Below the pieces are notes generated by a model. The model worked only from the letters and a program-made list of their open reading frames with translations, searched no databases and was not told the origin of the DNA. Position numbers and translations under genes: made by a program. This document shows positions 24,889 through 39,500 of a stretch of 64,000 bases of DNA, one piece after another; the stretch's first letter is position 1, and every line of letters starts with the position of its first letter. Origin of the DNA: Sarcocystis neurona (taxonomy: Eukaryota > Apicomplexa > Conoidasida > Eucoccidiorida > Sarcocystidae); contig KL647290.1 of assembly GCA_000727475.1 (NCBI GenBank), forward strand, positions 5,114,405 to 5,178,404, in the 5' to 3' direction.

Positions 24889-27800
24889 GTAAAAATCGTC
24901 AATTATATGATTCAACAGGAAAGTCCTTCTGCCTCTGTTCTTCCCCCTTCCGCTATGAGCCTTTGACATTATTGTCTCGCTTTCTCTTTCGCCCCTCTCT
25001 TTCTGCTTCTATATACATACAACTGTACGTATACGTACATATATATATGTGCAGACGTAGGTGCAGATGTAGTAACTCACACTCAGGCGGTGTGTAAAAG
25101 TTCACACACACGTGAGTATATGTAGACGTACACGTAGATGCACATGATCACTCCATTAATATGTGTCGACTGTTTATAAGCGTCGGGTGGTACGCTACAT
25201 TCAGCTCGATGCACCTTTCCCTGAGAACAGAGGAGTACTGCCCTGTGGAACAAACACGAGTGGAACGTACGGGGTGTATGTACAGGCGTAGCTGCACATG
25301 TGTAGACGTGTTTACACATACGGACACATATGGCGTCTTCTGCAGCACTCCTAAGAAACCTCTCCGCTGATTTGTTGAGTACGAAATTCCTGGTTTCTTA
25401 CCGGTGCTCCCGTCGTTCTCTCGCATTGGCGGAGAAATTTATTTTATACCAAAGCACAGAAGTCGATGCCGATATGTAAATCTTTCTCCAGGCTGTTCAC
25501 CGGGATATATATATTCCCAGAAGTGTTCAAGTGCAGTAGTGGCTAGGTGTGCATACCAGAGGAGATGTTTTAATATAGACGTATGTATATAAATCTGTAT
25601 ACATAAGTGTACGTGCACATATATGTAGATACACTTAGAGAGACAAAGTAGATACATGTGAAGTTAGCTATATATCTATATCTATATACATATATATATA
25701 TATTCACATTTGTATATATATACGTGTGGATGCATAGATAGGTAGCCATACACGTGTCTGGACGAGTATCTAGCATACCTTTCATATGAGTACACTGACT
25801 GGCATCAAAGCTCATACATGTAGCAGTGCACGACCATTGTACCCAACATCTCTCTCCCTATATATATGGAGTTACAGATAAATTTATCCATTTGTGAGTC
25901 TCTCTCTCCATATAAACGTATGTTCATGGAGAGATATCTACCTAGCTATGTTTGTGTATACGTATGTACGTGCGTCTATAGATGTATATGTATATAGTCG
26001 GCTATGTGCTTGTGTAACTGGAACCATGGGTGCGCACCTGGCCATCACCCGAGTATCTTCCCCTACATTTAACATCTTTAAATATACGTGCTCTATAGGG
26101 GATTGTATATAAGCAGAGAGAGAGAGAGTGAACCGGGTACGAGGTGTGAGCGGAGACCGTAAAACAGAAAGTGAAAACGTATTTTTTTATGACTGTATAC
26201 ACACACATACGTACATTCGATTCTTACTAATGTACGTCCGTTCATAATTGATCTATATTTTTGCCCATAGAAGAACTATTCATATTGACTCATCTTTTCA
26301 GTAATGTACTTATATGTGTATACACGTATATCTCTCTCTATATATATGTATCCAGACACATCGTTTGTGCTGCCTCCTGTCATCCACGAGAATCACTAGA
26401 GGAAGGGGGTTACGGCATCGTATGATGAGCTCTATTAGCAGCGCTAGGGACAGGGCAGCAAGTGAAATTTGAACAACGTAGTAGAAGCAGCAGCGGCACT
26501 GAGGAGTTCAGAAACAAGAAAAAGAGTAGCACAAGCAGCTGCAGGGGGAAGAACAGGAGCGGCAGAAGCAGCCTGAAGAGAAAGGGGCACAGGAGCGGTA
26601 GCAGGAAGAAGAAAAAGAGCAGCAGAAGGAAGGGGAGTCCCAGGAACAAGGGGAGAATGAGTAAGGGGCGGAAAGCAGCACCAGCAGCAACTTCCTGAAG
26701 GACATGAAAGTGGGGAAGCTGAAGATGAAAGAGGACCAGCAACAACAGAGGCCTGACAGGAGAGAAGCAAAACCAAAAAACACTAAAAACAGGGTAACCT
26801 GAGGCGTCTGAGAAGACAGGAAAAGCCCTTTTCCTCCCTACATTCCGTTCGTCGTGGTGTCCCCGTGCTGCTGCTTGAACAGGCAGAGAAGAAGCGAGCT
26901 ACCTCATCAGAAGCGACAAGCAGCAGCAGGAACAGCAGCAACAATAGCAACGCGAACAGTTCCACGATGGAGGAGCAGAAACAAAGAGGAGAAGCTTATC
27001 CTTTCGATCTGGTCGTGACCACGTACGATTTGCTGGCAGCAGATATGGACTTGTTCGAGAAATTTCAATGGAACTGCATCGTCTTCGACGAGGCGACGCG
27101 ACTGAAGAAAGAAAAGGGAAAGCGCCGTCTGCTCTTCCTCCGGCGTCTTCGTAAACACCACGTTCTCCTGCTCACAGGCACTCCTGTTGAACGAGATCTC
27201 GTTGTGCGTCTATATTGCTTCCTACATGCGTAGTTCTTCCGCCTTTTTGTACGAGGACGTATGGATACCTGACAGTCTACTATAGCTGCTAATGCACTTA
27301 CTTGATTACATGTATGTGCCAGTGCAGACACATACGCGCAAAGGCGTTTCTTTTCTCTCTTTCTGTGTATACATAATGCAGCTTTTGCCCCTGTTATACT
27401 TGTAGATCTTCGCCTAGAACTGAGTGTGTCTCTCTCTATGAATTTGTCTGTATACGTACGTGGACACAGATGTGAGTACATGCTTTGAAAATATAAGTCT
27501 CTGCGTGTCCTCATCTCTTTCAAGTACCTATATATGTGTGGATTTATATATGCAGGAATACGCGTTGATGTACATGCGTACGTGCGTTGCATACACTCGA
27601 ATAAGTAGGCGCATAATTGTATGTGTATATACGTGCATGTGTAGCTGTCTTTCTTTCCCTCTTTGTATCTTAGTGGACAATGTAGCGTTTAACAATAAAG
27701 CTTGTAACAAGTACACCAGTATGTACTTTTATATGTAGTGAGTGTGCTTCTATGTGTACATGCTTGTGAGAATATATCTATGTACATACCTGGATAAATA

Positions 27801-30800
27801 TACCGTATATGTGTGCAACATGTGTACGTAGTGCAGCGTCTGAGAATGAGGGGTACACCTCAGAGAACGCCATGTTGAACGAAATGCTCATGTGTGGCCA
27901 TGTCCCCTTGTGTTTCATTGGGGAGTTGTATAACTCTCTGAAAATATCTGTGTACACGTGGTATCCCTTCTTTCGTCTTCCACTGTCCTCCAAGTCTGGC
28001 TGCTGTGTCAGAGCTGCAGCAACGGCAACAGCAGAATATTTGCATACGACTATATCCCTTTACATGCGTGCGAAGGATAAGTGTAAATTGTCCTGCGTGC
28101 ATCTGCGGCTGCTTTTTTGCTGCCGCTTTTGTTGCTGCTTCTGCTGTCGTAGCTGTTTCGTTGCGGTTGTAGCAGCGTCGGTGATGCGGTGCTGGGCCCC
28201 TTGTGCACGTGCAGCTGCGATTTCCGTTGATGCAGCTGTTACCGCGGCTGTCGCTTCTGTTGTTGTTCCTGGTGCTACTGCTGTTGCTGCCGGGAATGCG
28301 ACTGCTGTTGCTTCTGCTGCACCACTTGCAGCCCCTGTTGCTGCAGCCGTCGCTTCTCCTCGTTCTGTTTCGATAGCCGCTGCTATTTCTGCAGGGTGCT
28401 GTCACGAATGCTCGTGCTGCTGGTGATGGAGTGCTGTTGCTGGTAATGGAACGCTGCTGCTGCTGCTAGTAAGGTGGTGCTGTTGCTGCTGGTGGTGGGG
28501 TACTTCTGCTGCGGGTGGTTGGGCGCCGGTGCCGCTTGTAGTGCGGGTGAGCTGCAGCTGCTTTTGGTGGTGGTGGATGCTGCTGCTGCTACTGGGGCAC
28601 TAGTGCTGCGGGTGATTCAGTGTTGTAGCCGCCGCTGCTGCGCTGTTGCTGCTGCTGCTACATGCACATGTAGGAATTCTTTTCGCTGCTGCGGCTGGCG
28701 AACCCTCGCGTTTTTCACCACCCGGACGCTCTTGTCTCCGCCTTCTGCGACCCGGCTCCGCCTCTTTGCAGCAGCAGGAGCAGCACCGGCAAGAACAGCA
28801 GTAGCAGGGTAGTGGAGGGAGGGGACAGGGGAGAGAACGGAAGGAGAGGGGGCGGATACAGAATGCAGCGAGTGCAGCGGAATGCGGAATTGCTGCAGCA
28901 AATAGTAAAGACCTTTGTGCTGCGCAGATGCACCCACCAGGTATATTTACGTACTCACGTGTACTGAGTCACGCGTTACAGTGAAAGGAATAACTGTTCT
29001 TTAGTTTGCATATGCTTGATTTCTTTGCCGTCATGAGAGTTTTCGCTTTGGCGTCGTGGTGGAGGGGGAACTCCTTTCCACATACGTTCTTACATTTCTT
29101 TGTCCAATTCTTGCTCGCACATGTATCCCTCTAAGCGGAAATCATGCTTAAAACAGGCGCTTCTTATAACCCCGTCGATTCGAATTTCCTCTCCCGACTA
29201 CAAAAAAGATAATGCGTGGGCTGTAGTATCCGCTGTACGTGAGGCATCGTACACATATAGCACACCTACATTACAAGCTCCACATGCGCCTTTTTGCCTT
29301 CCACTATGGCTCTTCGTTTCTTCTTATTTGATGGAAATGAGGTCTGGTGTCCGCTGCTTCTGCTGGTACTGTTATTCTCCCTTACTGATGCTGCTGCTGG
29401 CGCTGGCACTACTGTTCTTTTGATGCTGCTGCTGCTCTCTGGCCTTGCTGCAGCTCGTGGCGCTGGCGCTGGTGCTGCTTTGCATCTCTCTATTGCTGTT
29501 GCTGTTCCTTGCCCTGCTGTCCCTACTGTCGCTGCCGCCGCTGGATCTGCTATTGCACCTAAAGACGCAACTTCTACACCGTACTGCCGAATATTTGGTG
29601 CCGCTACCGTATACAAAAAGTCCCTTCTTTGCAGCTGCTGCATTGCTTTCTCTGTTTTTGCTTCTGTGCAGCTGTCTCTGTGGATTCCAGCTCCCGCTGT
29701 CTTTGCGTTAGCGCCGTTGCTCCCCCAGTCCCCGCGGCATTCGCTGCAGCTGCGGCTCCGGCTCAAGGCACACGTAGAGCTTGTGGTGCAGTTGCGATGT
29801 ACATATGTATATATATATATACATGCAATGGCTCTTGTAGAGCAAATCCCACAGCACAGGCGCTGCCCTGCTGTTCTTGCTGCACCTGTTAGTTGGGTCT
29901 TGTTGCGTCTGCTGCGGGTTTACTAGACACTCTTATTCCGTTGTGCTGCTACGTGTACTTCCGGCTGTCCCTGCTGCCACTTTTTGTTGAAGCCTCCCCT
30001 GTAGCTGTTTCTGCCTTTTACAAATGTTGGAGTTTCTGCTGCTGTTTCCGTTCCCATCTCTGCTGCTGATTCTGGTCCGTCTTCTGCTGCAGCGTCTGTT
30101 GGGCTGCTGAATCTGTTTGTCGCTGAGCGGGAGGACCGGCTCGGCTCCTGTTGCTGGCGTGTGCTTCCTGCTGTAGCTCCTCCAGCTGTATGTGGTGCTC
30201 TCTCACTAGCTGGTTGACGAGTCGATGCGCTACACAGCTCCTACTGGCGCCACATAAGTAGCTGGGCTGGGCAGGTGGGGTTGCTGCACCACGACATGCT
30301 GCTTGCGTATACCTGCAGCTGATGTAACACTTGTTCCTGCTCTGTGCGATGTTTCACATGTATACACATATATGTATACATATATATATGTATACACGCG
30401 TATGTAGACGTTCACTTTTGTCTATGTATAAATGAATGAATATACGTATCTGTGTATTTTGTGTCTTGTTGGGACACAAACCGGAGGTGCTCCATTTCTG
30501 TTCTTGTGGGCGCCGCGTGTCGCTGTTCAGTATGTATGAGTTGTTGCCTCGATTGCTGACGCTGGGTCAGCAGCTGCTGTTGCTGCAGGTGTTGCGTCTG
30601 CGTGGGCTGCTGCCGCCCACGCCTCTGCTACTGACGCTCTTGTTGCACCTGCTGCTGCTGGTGCTGTTACTGCTTCATCTGGTGCTGCTGCTGCTGCTAG
30701 CGCCGTGCCTGCTGCTGTTGTTGTGTAACAGCTGTTATGGCCTGCTGCTAGTGCTGCACCTCTATCTGCTGCTGTTGCTGGTGTCTCCCTTGCGTTCCCT

Positions 30801-33800
30801 GCTGCTGTTGTTATACCTGCTGCTGTTGCTAGTGCTGCTGCTGGTGCTGCTCGTCTTGCAGCTACTAGGTGTGTTGCTGATGCTGCTGCTCTGTGCATAC
30901 GCAGGTGAAGAGCAGCTGGTCGCTGCCCGTCCTCTTTGAAGTTGCTATTTTTCTGCCGCTCACGCCGCTGCAGCGCCGTCTTTATTTGTGGCTATTAACA
31001 CGTCAACCTCACCTGCTGAATTCTTCTCTTTCTTCACGTCCGGCGGGTGCCTCTGTCGCCGCGGATTCTGGTTATGGGCGGAGCCCAGCAGCAGCAGAAG
31101 ATGAAGGAGACAAGGCGCATGCTGCAGCGGTCAAAGCCAAAGAAATTGTCAGCCAGATACGAAGTACGTTGCTGTCGACGCCACGACCAACAGCAACAGC
31201 AGCAGCAACAACGGCAGCAGCAAGACAGGCAGCACCGCGCGCAAAACCAGGAGACACAGCATCAGCAGCAGCATAGCAGCAGCGACAGAAACAGCAGGAA
31301 CAGAAACTGCAGCAACATAAGCAGCAGCGGACTAGCGGCAGCAGGAGCATGAATAGCAGCAACAGCAACAGCAAGAACATGACTAGTAGCAGTAGCAACA
31401 GCTGGAACAGCAGCAGCAGCAACAGCAGGATAGGCCTCTCGTCGAGCAGCAGCAGAAAGAAGAGGAACAGCAGGAGCAAAGTAGGCCGTGGCAGCCCAAG
31501 GAGCAGTTGGTCATTTTTACTTCCCGTGGTGCGTTTTCAGCTCCCTACTTCCGCACGGTGATGTTCTTCTCTTCACTTCCCGTTCTCATTGGCCTCTTGT
31601 TTTTGCTGTTTTTTCGGAAAGAGGCTGCTACTTACTGCCTTCTTTCTGTCTCGTTTCTTTCTTCTCTCCTCCGACCCATACTCGCTGTCTTCTTCTCTCC
31701 CTATTTCTGCCTTTTTGTGACTTTCTGCTCCTCTATCTTCTCTTCAGTTTTCCCTCTGTTTTTCTCGTTCCTCTTCTTTCTCTTCTTCCATCTTCTCTTC
31801 TTCCACCCTCTTCGTTTTTGCTCTTCCACCGTTTCTTCTTTTCCCCGCGAGAACGGCATCGCCTGAAGCTCTACAGTCACCGAACGGCGTCGCAGCAGCA
31901 GACGCGCGCAGTACTTCTAAGAAAAAGGAGGAGAACAAAAAAGAACATTTTCTCTCTCCGTCTCTCTCCATGTCTGTGTATGCACATACATGCGTAGCAT
32001 ATTATACTTCCCTACATGTATGACTGCGCTCGAATTCATCCATATTTATATACATACAACAAATATATATATATATATATGTATATATACGCATTTGGGT
32101 ATACGTGTAGCTACTTGTGTTCATCCTTACATGTCTTTCCATGGACGTATTACCAGTGTGTCTCTCGTTCTCTCATTCTCTCTCTCTATATATGCATCTC
32201 TATGTATATTTACATGTACACATTCTTACGTATTTTCTCACGCATGCATACGAGGGGTTCATAGAAGAAAATCTGTCGCCGTCTTGTTCTTCGTCCCCTT
32301 TGCAAGGCCGCGTCCTTTTTTTTCTTCCCTTCTTCAGCGTGTGTCCTGTGCTGCCTTGTTTTCTTCGCTGCCTTCTCTTTCTCTGTGTATGAAGGCCTGC
32401 AGAACTTGTACATGCAGCTGCGGAAATGCTGCAACCACCCGGCTCTCTTCCGACCGCAGCAGCAACAGCAAGCTGCAGCAGCGCTGTCAGCAGCACTTCC
32501 TCGAAGACCAGCAGCAGCTGATACAACAAAAGCAGGGCGAGGAGAAGGACCCACAGCAGCAGCAGAACAAGGAGAAAGAGAAGCAGCAGGAGAAGGAGAA
32601 GAAGGCGCAGATGATGCGGCAGCACTGCTGCGGGACTCCTGCAAAGTAGCTGCAGTCGATCAAATCGTCGCGTTTTATATCAGCAGAAAAGAGAAAGTTG
32701 TTATCTTCAGCTATAGCACAGCTATGCTTGATATTCTTGAAGATTATTTCTACGAAAAAGGAGTAGATGCTGTCCGCTTTGACGGACGCATGCGCGACGC
32801 AGAAAGAAGAGAAGCCCTCGCTGCGTTCCTCAAGGTACTACGTCTTTCTTCAAAACTTTCCTACACCTCCACGTACATACATATACGTGAATATATGGAA
32901 CCACACATATATATCTCTGCACACACATATCTGTCTACACGCAAGTATATGTACACTGCCACATATGGTATATATACATATGTATGTGCGGGTATGACGC
33001 TCGCTCCCGCTTCTTTTTTGTCTCTCCCTCTGTATATATGTATGTATATGTATATTTGTGTACGTATGCGTACCTACACACATATAGGTAGTCATATATC
33101 TCTTCGTCCCTCTGTGTGTGTAAAACACATACATCATCTATTTATCACTTTCTCTTCCCCTCGTGCTCCTCCTCCTCCTCGGTGTCTTCAAGTGCAGCTC
33201 TCCCATTTCTTCTGGATTTGCGCTCTTAAACTCTTCTCTTTTCTTCTCCCGCATGTGTGTGTATATCTCTGTCACTCACGTTTTTTTTTCTTTTTGCCTC
33301 CCATTCTTCAGATGTGAACCCCCTCTCTCTCTTCCTCACTTCTCATTCATATACGCAAACGTGTATATACTTGGACGACAGCAGTGCATGTTTTTTATGA
33401 GTGCACGTCCATGTGTTGGTAGACGCCTATTTGTCCAGATATACGTTTCACGCATAATGAGCGGAGGAGCAGTGCTGATCGGGAGAGGCGCTCATATATA
33501 TATTCCCCCACATTTTCAACGCCATCTGTATCTCCTCTCCCTTTCTCGTCTGTCTCCGTACATACGTATATATATTGTAGGTGTACTGTCATGTACCTAT
33601 ATGGAAGCAGACGAGAGTACGTGTGTGTGTAAGACATACATATAAATATGTGTATATATGTCTTCCCTGTGTTCGAAGCAGCAGGAGAGAAGTACACGGG
33701 GCCGTATTTATATATGTAGGCAGAGATAGACCTATCAAGTGTATTCTACGTAGCCGCATCCGTGACTACGCACTATCAAGTGCGTATGTGTGTATGTGTG

Positions 33801-36556
33801 CTCCTACGTGGTATACACAAATGCGTATACAGAGGTGAGCATACATCTGTAATATTGCGGTATCTGGAGGGGAGCTTGCAAGGACGTCCAGGACAAGATA
33901 TATGTGTGAAGACAGCAGGTACACATGTGTATGTATTGCCGTGTTGCACTGTGAGGAAGTGGACACATGTAGAAACGCAGGTTGATTGTGTCTACGAACA
34001 GAGAGAGGGACTTCCACATATATATAAATATATATGGACAGAGAGGGAGGGGAAGAGACCAAGAGGAAGACCGTAGTAATATATGTGTAAATAGGGATCT
34101 ACAGATAGAGAGAGATGGGAAGATAGAGAGGAAGAGTAATACATATGCCCACGTATATATATATGTAAATATAGATAGATAGGTAGATACATGAGAGATA
34201 ATTATCTGCATGCCTGCATATCCAGAGAGAGAGACAAGAGGATATGTGTAGGTATGGGAATACACATAAAAATGTATGTGTGTAGCTACATACACACACA
34301 TTTCTCCATGAGCAGGTATGCCTATCTAGAGAAGGACGTACTCTTTGATACACCTACGAACAGGTAAAAGAAATACACATGTATATATATATGTGGATAT
34401 GCTAAGATATAAATACATGTATGTATGTGTGTGTGTGTGTGTGTGGGAAGGTGTGTAATATCGTACACACACATGTACATACATACACGTACTCACATTC
34501 GTATGTACGTCCATACCAGCATCCCCACATACATACATATAAATAAATATATGTGTGTTCATACGCGTGCACCCACAATCATACGGATAGATGTTCATAA
34601 AACATACACACACATATGTACATCCACACACGTATACGCCTTTATATATATATATATGTGCATATATACTCATGTGTACATATACATGTAGGTACACACA
34701 TACGTACGTGCGGACATACACGTGTAGACCCACGCACGTACACACACGTACATATATACACACACATACGCGCCTCCACGTATATATATATATATATGCC
34801 TCCACGTATATATATATATATGGAGAAATATATGGATGTAGACTCGCATGCACGCAGATTCATGTACATACATATGTATACATACGTATATACATACTTA
34901 CATGCTTACATACACGTGGTTACACATACACACATAAGTAGATAAAGAGTGGGACACGGGTACATAAGTCAATCTATGTACGTGTGTAGAATACACATAT
35001 ATATACATGTATACGTAAAAATATATATGTACATACGTATGTGGGCAAATATACACAAAAGTGTAGGTCCGTCTATTTCCGTCCATTCCTTTACGTATGC
35101 GGTGACGTGGAATATTATATCTGCGTATATATTAAGTTTCAAACTTGCACATATCCAAACGTGTGTATATGTCCACGTGTATATATCCGCATGTGTGTAC
35201 ATACGGATGTAGATATATAGTTCCGTCGCTGAGACGACGGCTATTTCGTGCCAGTGCTTGGCACGTCTTTTATTCTCGACCACTCTAGGCGGTCGAAAAA
35301 GAATTGAGCTCCCTGCCATTGCCTTCGCCGCAGTTGTCCTCTTGTGCCGCTGCTCTCTTGCTGCAGCTGCTCTCCTGCTGTTGCTGCTGCAGTTATCCAC
35401 TGCTCGCGCTGCTGCTGCTCTTTTGCTTGTACTGGTGCTGGTATTCTGCTGTTGCTGCTGCTGCTCTTTTGCGTGTGCTGTTGCTGGTGTTCTGCTGTTG
35501 CTGCGGCAGTTGTCTACTGCTCGCGCTGCTGCTGCTGTTCTGCGTGTGTGCCGCTGCTTCTCTGCTGCTGTTTTTATCATCGCTGCTGCGCTGCTGCTGT
35601 TGTTCTGTTTGTCTGCTGCGGACACAATTTCCCGCTGCTGCTGCTATCGCCCTGCGCTTCTCCTGCTGCTGCCGCTGGTGCTTCTTCCTGCACCTCTTGG
35701 TGTACTGTTCTCCTGCTGCTCTTGCTACTATCACTGCTGCTGCAACAGGGCTGCTGCTTCTGCTTCCTTGCAACCTCTCGTCTTCTCCTGTTTTCTGCTG
35801 CTCATGCGGTGCCCTCTGCGCTGTTTTTTTGCTGTTCTTTCTTCCTGCGCTGCAGCCAGCCAGATCTCTCGCCTCCTCCTCTTCTTCTTCGGTTTCCTCC
35901 CCTTCCTCTGGCTCTTTGACTTCTTCTGCAGCAGCAACAACAGAAGAAAATCGCGAAGGTGTGAATCCTTTCGTATTTCTCGTGAGCGTAAAGGCAGGCG
36001 GCTACGGCGTCTCCTTCGCTGCAGCAGCAAATGTGTGTGTTCTGCTGGAAGGCGGCGGAGATGGAAATCCTCAGGCAGAGCAGCAAGCCATAGCCAGGCT
36101 CTACAGACAAGGACAGGAGAAACATGTCAAAGTTATTCGTCTACTCACAAAAGGCACAGGTACTGCTGTACTTCTCTATCCACACACAGCTACATACTCT
36201 CTCATGCATAAACATGATTGTACGATAGAGTCACCTCTTACATGTACAAATATACATACATGTTATATACATGTAACATATATATATATATGTGCATGTC
36301 ATCCGTATTTCATGTAGTGTTACTAGTGTTGTATGTAGATAGTCGTATAGATGAAAGAAGTCTAGAAGAGGCTCTCGCACATCCGTGTGTGCGTCTATAT
36401 ATTTGTATAACACATACATTCATATATATCTGTATACGTGCACGCACACCCACATGTGTTCCGTTGACAAATCTACAATTAACTTTCCCCTACAGATATA
36501 TATATATACATATTCATACACCGACTCCATATATACACATATGTGTCATATAAATC

Positions 36557-36587
<31 letters not shown>

Positions 36588-39500
36588 GCAGACGAGCATA
36601 GACCTTGGTGTGTTCTACAGTCCTGTTCTTGGTGTACGTACGTACTCGCGTAGGTATAAGAAACGTGGAAGAAGCACGTTCTTCCACACATACACACACA
36701 TGTGCGTACGTGTATATATATATATATATATGTGCATATCGGTAGATGCAGGTGGCTGGTGCACTGAGAAAAGGCGAGAAGAGTTGTCGAGGACGTCAGG
36801 GCAACTAAGGATGAAGACTGTAAATTCAGCTAGTCAAGAGCATGTCTTTCTCACTTTCTCCCTATTCCTGCAGCGCCTATATTCATACACGTGAGAACAC
36901 ACCAAGGTCTACTCCTATATATATATATATATATCACGTGTGCATATATATGAAGTCTGTGTATGAATATATATATATATATATATATATTTTTGTAGGG
37001 GAGTGTTGGACGTAGATTTATCGGCGGGACATACGTAATTAAAAACAGAAATGTACAAATATGTTTGGAAGAATATATGTGTGTATATGTGTGTGTAGGT
37101 GTAGGTACATATATTTCTTCCCAGACAGAAACGAATTCCACCGTCAAGTTTCTCCGTTCTCTTTTTCTTCGAATTACCTTATAGAGCTTCTCAACTTCCT
37201 TCGTTTACATGAGAATTTACGTGGAAAGTACATATATATATATATATGTATTGGTATACATGTGTTCGGGTACGTATGTATACGCATGTTTGTATGTGCG
37301 TGTATGTGTGTGTGTCCTCGATGTATACGTAGGTGGGCGCTACTATACGTACATCTTAATACACGCATGTAAATATATAGAGAGAGAGTGGAAAGGGGAA
37401 TATACATATATATATATATATACACGTGAACACGGTAAATCCCTGTATGTGTCTTAACATTCGCACGTCTATGTACGTATGTATATATGTGTATATATGT
37501 ATATATGTGTGCATATATATATGTATATGTATATCTCTATATATTACATGTTGCTGTTCCGCAGTTGAAGAGGTGATGTATTTAAGAGGGCTGGGAAAGC
37601 TGCAGCTCGCAGCAGACGTCTTGGGACGCAGCAGCAGCAGCTGCAACAGACCGGCCTCTGCTGCTGTTGTAGTCGCTCCTCCTCTTCATAACACAGGGAA
37701 CACTGGTGGCGCCGCTGCAGCAGCGGAAGCAGCAGCAAAAGCAGCAGCAGAAGAGGAAGAAGGGCGAGCAGCAGGAGAAGGAAGAACCGCAGGAAGGGCT
37801 GAACGGACAACAGCAGCAGGAGGAGGAGCAGGAGCGGCAGCAGGAGGGACAGGAAGGAAGCGCAGCAGTAAAGAAGAAGAGGAAGGCGCAGAAGAGGGAG
37901 GAGGAAGAGGAATAGAAGGAAGAGACGCAGACGGTGGAACAGCAGCAGCAGCAGATGATAGAGAAGAAACAGCTGCGGAAGCAGGTGAAGCAGCAGCAGC
38001 TAGCCTGGCCGAGGCGTTAACTCATGGACTCGCGTATCTCACCGCTGAAACAGCAGCAGCGGACACAGTAGCTGCGACCGCGTCAGAAGACGGACAAGCA
38101 GCAGCAGGAGAAACAGCAGCAACACCAGCAACCAAAGGGACGAGGCGACGGAGAGGAGGAACGACGCACGAGTCAGCGGTCCCGAGCAACATGGACAGCA
38201 GCAGCGGGAGCTGCAACAGCAACAGCAGCACCAGCAACAGCAGCCGCAACAGCAGGAGCTGCAGCAACAGCAGCAGCGTTAGGAGAGGAGAGGGTGAGGT
38301 CGTGAAGGATTTCCCTGATATTGAGGGGATTCTGTTGGAGCTGGAACGCCGAGAAAAAGAAGAGGATGCGCGCAGTGCTGCTGCAGCGGGGGGAAATCAT
38401 CGCCATCATCATGGGGCGCGTCAGCAGCAGCAAGGAGGCAGCAAAGAAGAAGAAACTCGTAACGACAATACGGCAGAGACAGCAGCAGCGACGCCAGAAC
38501 TGCACGCGCAACCCGACGACCAGCGCGCTGCTGCTGCTGCTGCGCGTGGTGGTGGTGGTGCTGCTGCTGGCGCTCCTGGTGATGCTGCTGCTGCTGCTGA
38601 GGTACCGGAGAGAGAGGCGAAGAGAAGTCGAAGAGGGGAAAGGAGCAGCAGCAGCAGTGTAGCTGGTAGCAGCAGCGTAAGTGGCAGCAGCAGCGTAAGT
38701 GGCAGCAGCTTAGGCAGCGTAAGCAGCAACCGAGTGAAGACCGAAAAGGAAGAGGCCGGTGTTGCCGGGTGGAAGACGGAAAGGAAAGGAGAACAGCAGA
38801 AGGAAGAAGAAACACGGGGAATGCGAAGTATCTACTTATACGAAGGGGAAGACTACACGGTAGCGGTTAGGCGGGCACAGAGCAGCAGAGAGGCAGATCG
38901 CGCAGCGTTGCAGCGGCTGCTCGAGCAGGCTGCAGCAGCACAAGCAGCAGCCGAAGCGGCAGCAGCAGCAGACGAAGAAGCTGAAGCAGCTGCAGGACGA
39001 GGTCGCCGAACACGTGCAACAACACCCAGTCGAATATTGACGACAGCGGAACTTGAGCAGTTGCGGAAAGAAGCAGAGGTATTGACCTGCTGCTGCTCCT
39101 GCTGCTGCTCCTCATGTACCCGGCGGGGTCGTGCTGCTGTGCCGTTGGTTTTGCTGCTGCTCTTCGCCACTGCTACCCCTGCCATCACCCTTGCTGCTGC
39201 GGCTCTTCTTACTGCTGCGGCTCTTCTTGGTGCCGCGGTTTTTCTTGCTGCTGTTGCCTTTTCTGGTGCTGCGAGTGCTGCTGCTGCTCTTCTAATGCTG
39301 CGACCACTGTTTTCCTTCCCCACACTGCTGTGCCGGTAGTGCTGCTGGCGGGCGTGCTGCATGTGTTGTATCTGCCGCCGCTGGTTCGGCGACCCGGCCG
39401 GTGCTTGCGCTGCTGCTGAGACTGCTACCGCTCTTCTTATTGCTGCTACATTTGCTGCAGTTGCTGCTGCAAGTGCTGCTATACCTGCTGGCACTGCGAT

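Noticed and set aside
29160..29200. GATTCGAATTTCC, resembling a tRNA B box
   Set aside because: No matching A box or acceptor stem pairing could be seen around it.
30436..30939. Leucine-rich frame resembling a membrane protein
   Set aside because: It is a translation of sense-strand CTG repeats in ALC1-like intron 3; the opposite strand gives only polyalanine-type sequence.
31047..31561. Poly-Gln and poly-Ser frames after ALC1-like exon 4
   Set aside because: The exon 4 frame has usable donors only at 31164-31174, and the strong GTACGT donor joins perfectly to LQNLYMQLRK. The CAG tract is kept as an intronic exception, although a frameshifted extension cannot be excluded.
34326..35212. Many Tyr/Ile/Thr/His-rich frames here and throughout the TA/TG tracts
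   Set aside because: They are simple translations of TATATACACG-type microsatellites, open on both strands, with no conserved content.
35258..36317. Overlapping plus-strand frames of over 300 codons
   Set aside because: Only the last third (from about 35856) in one frame carries SNF2 motifs. The upstream part is an intronic CTG block read as Leu/Cys/Ala.
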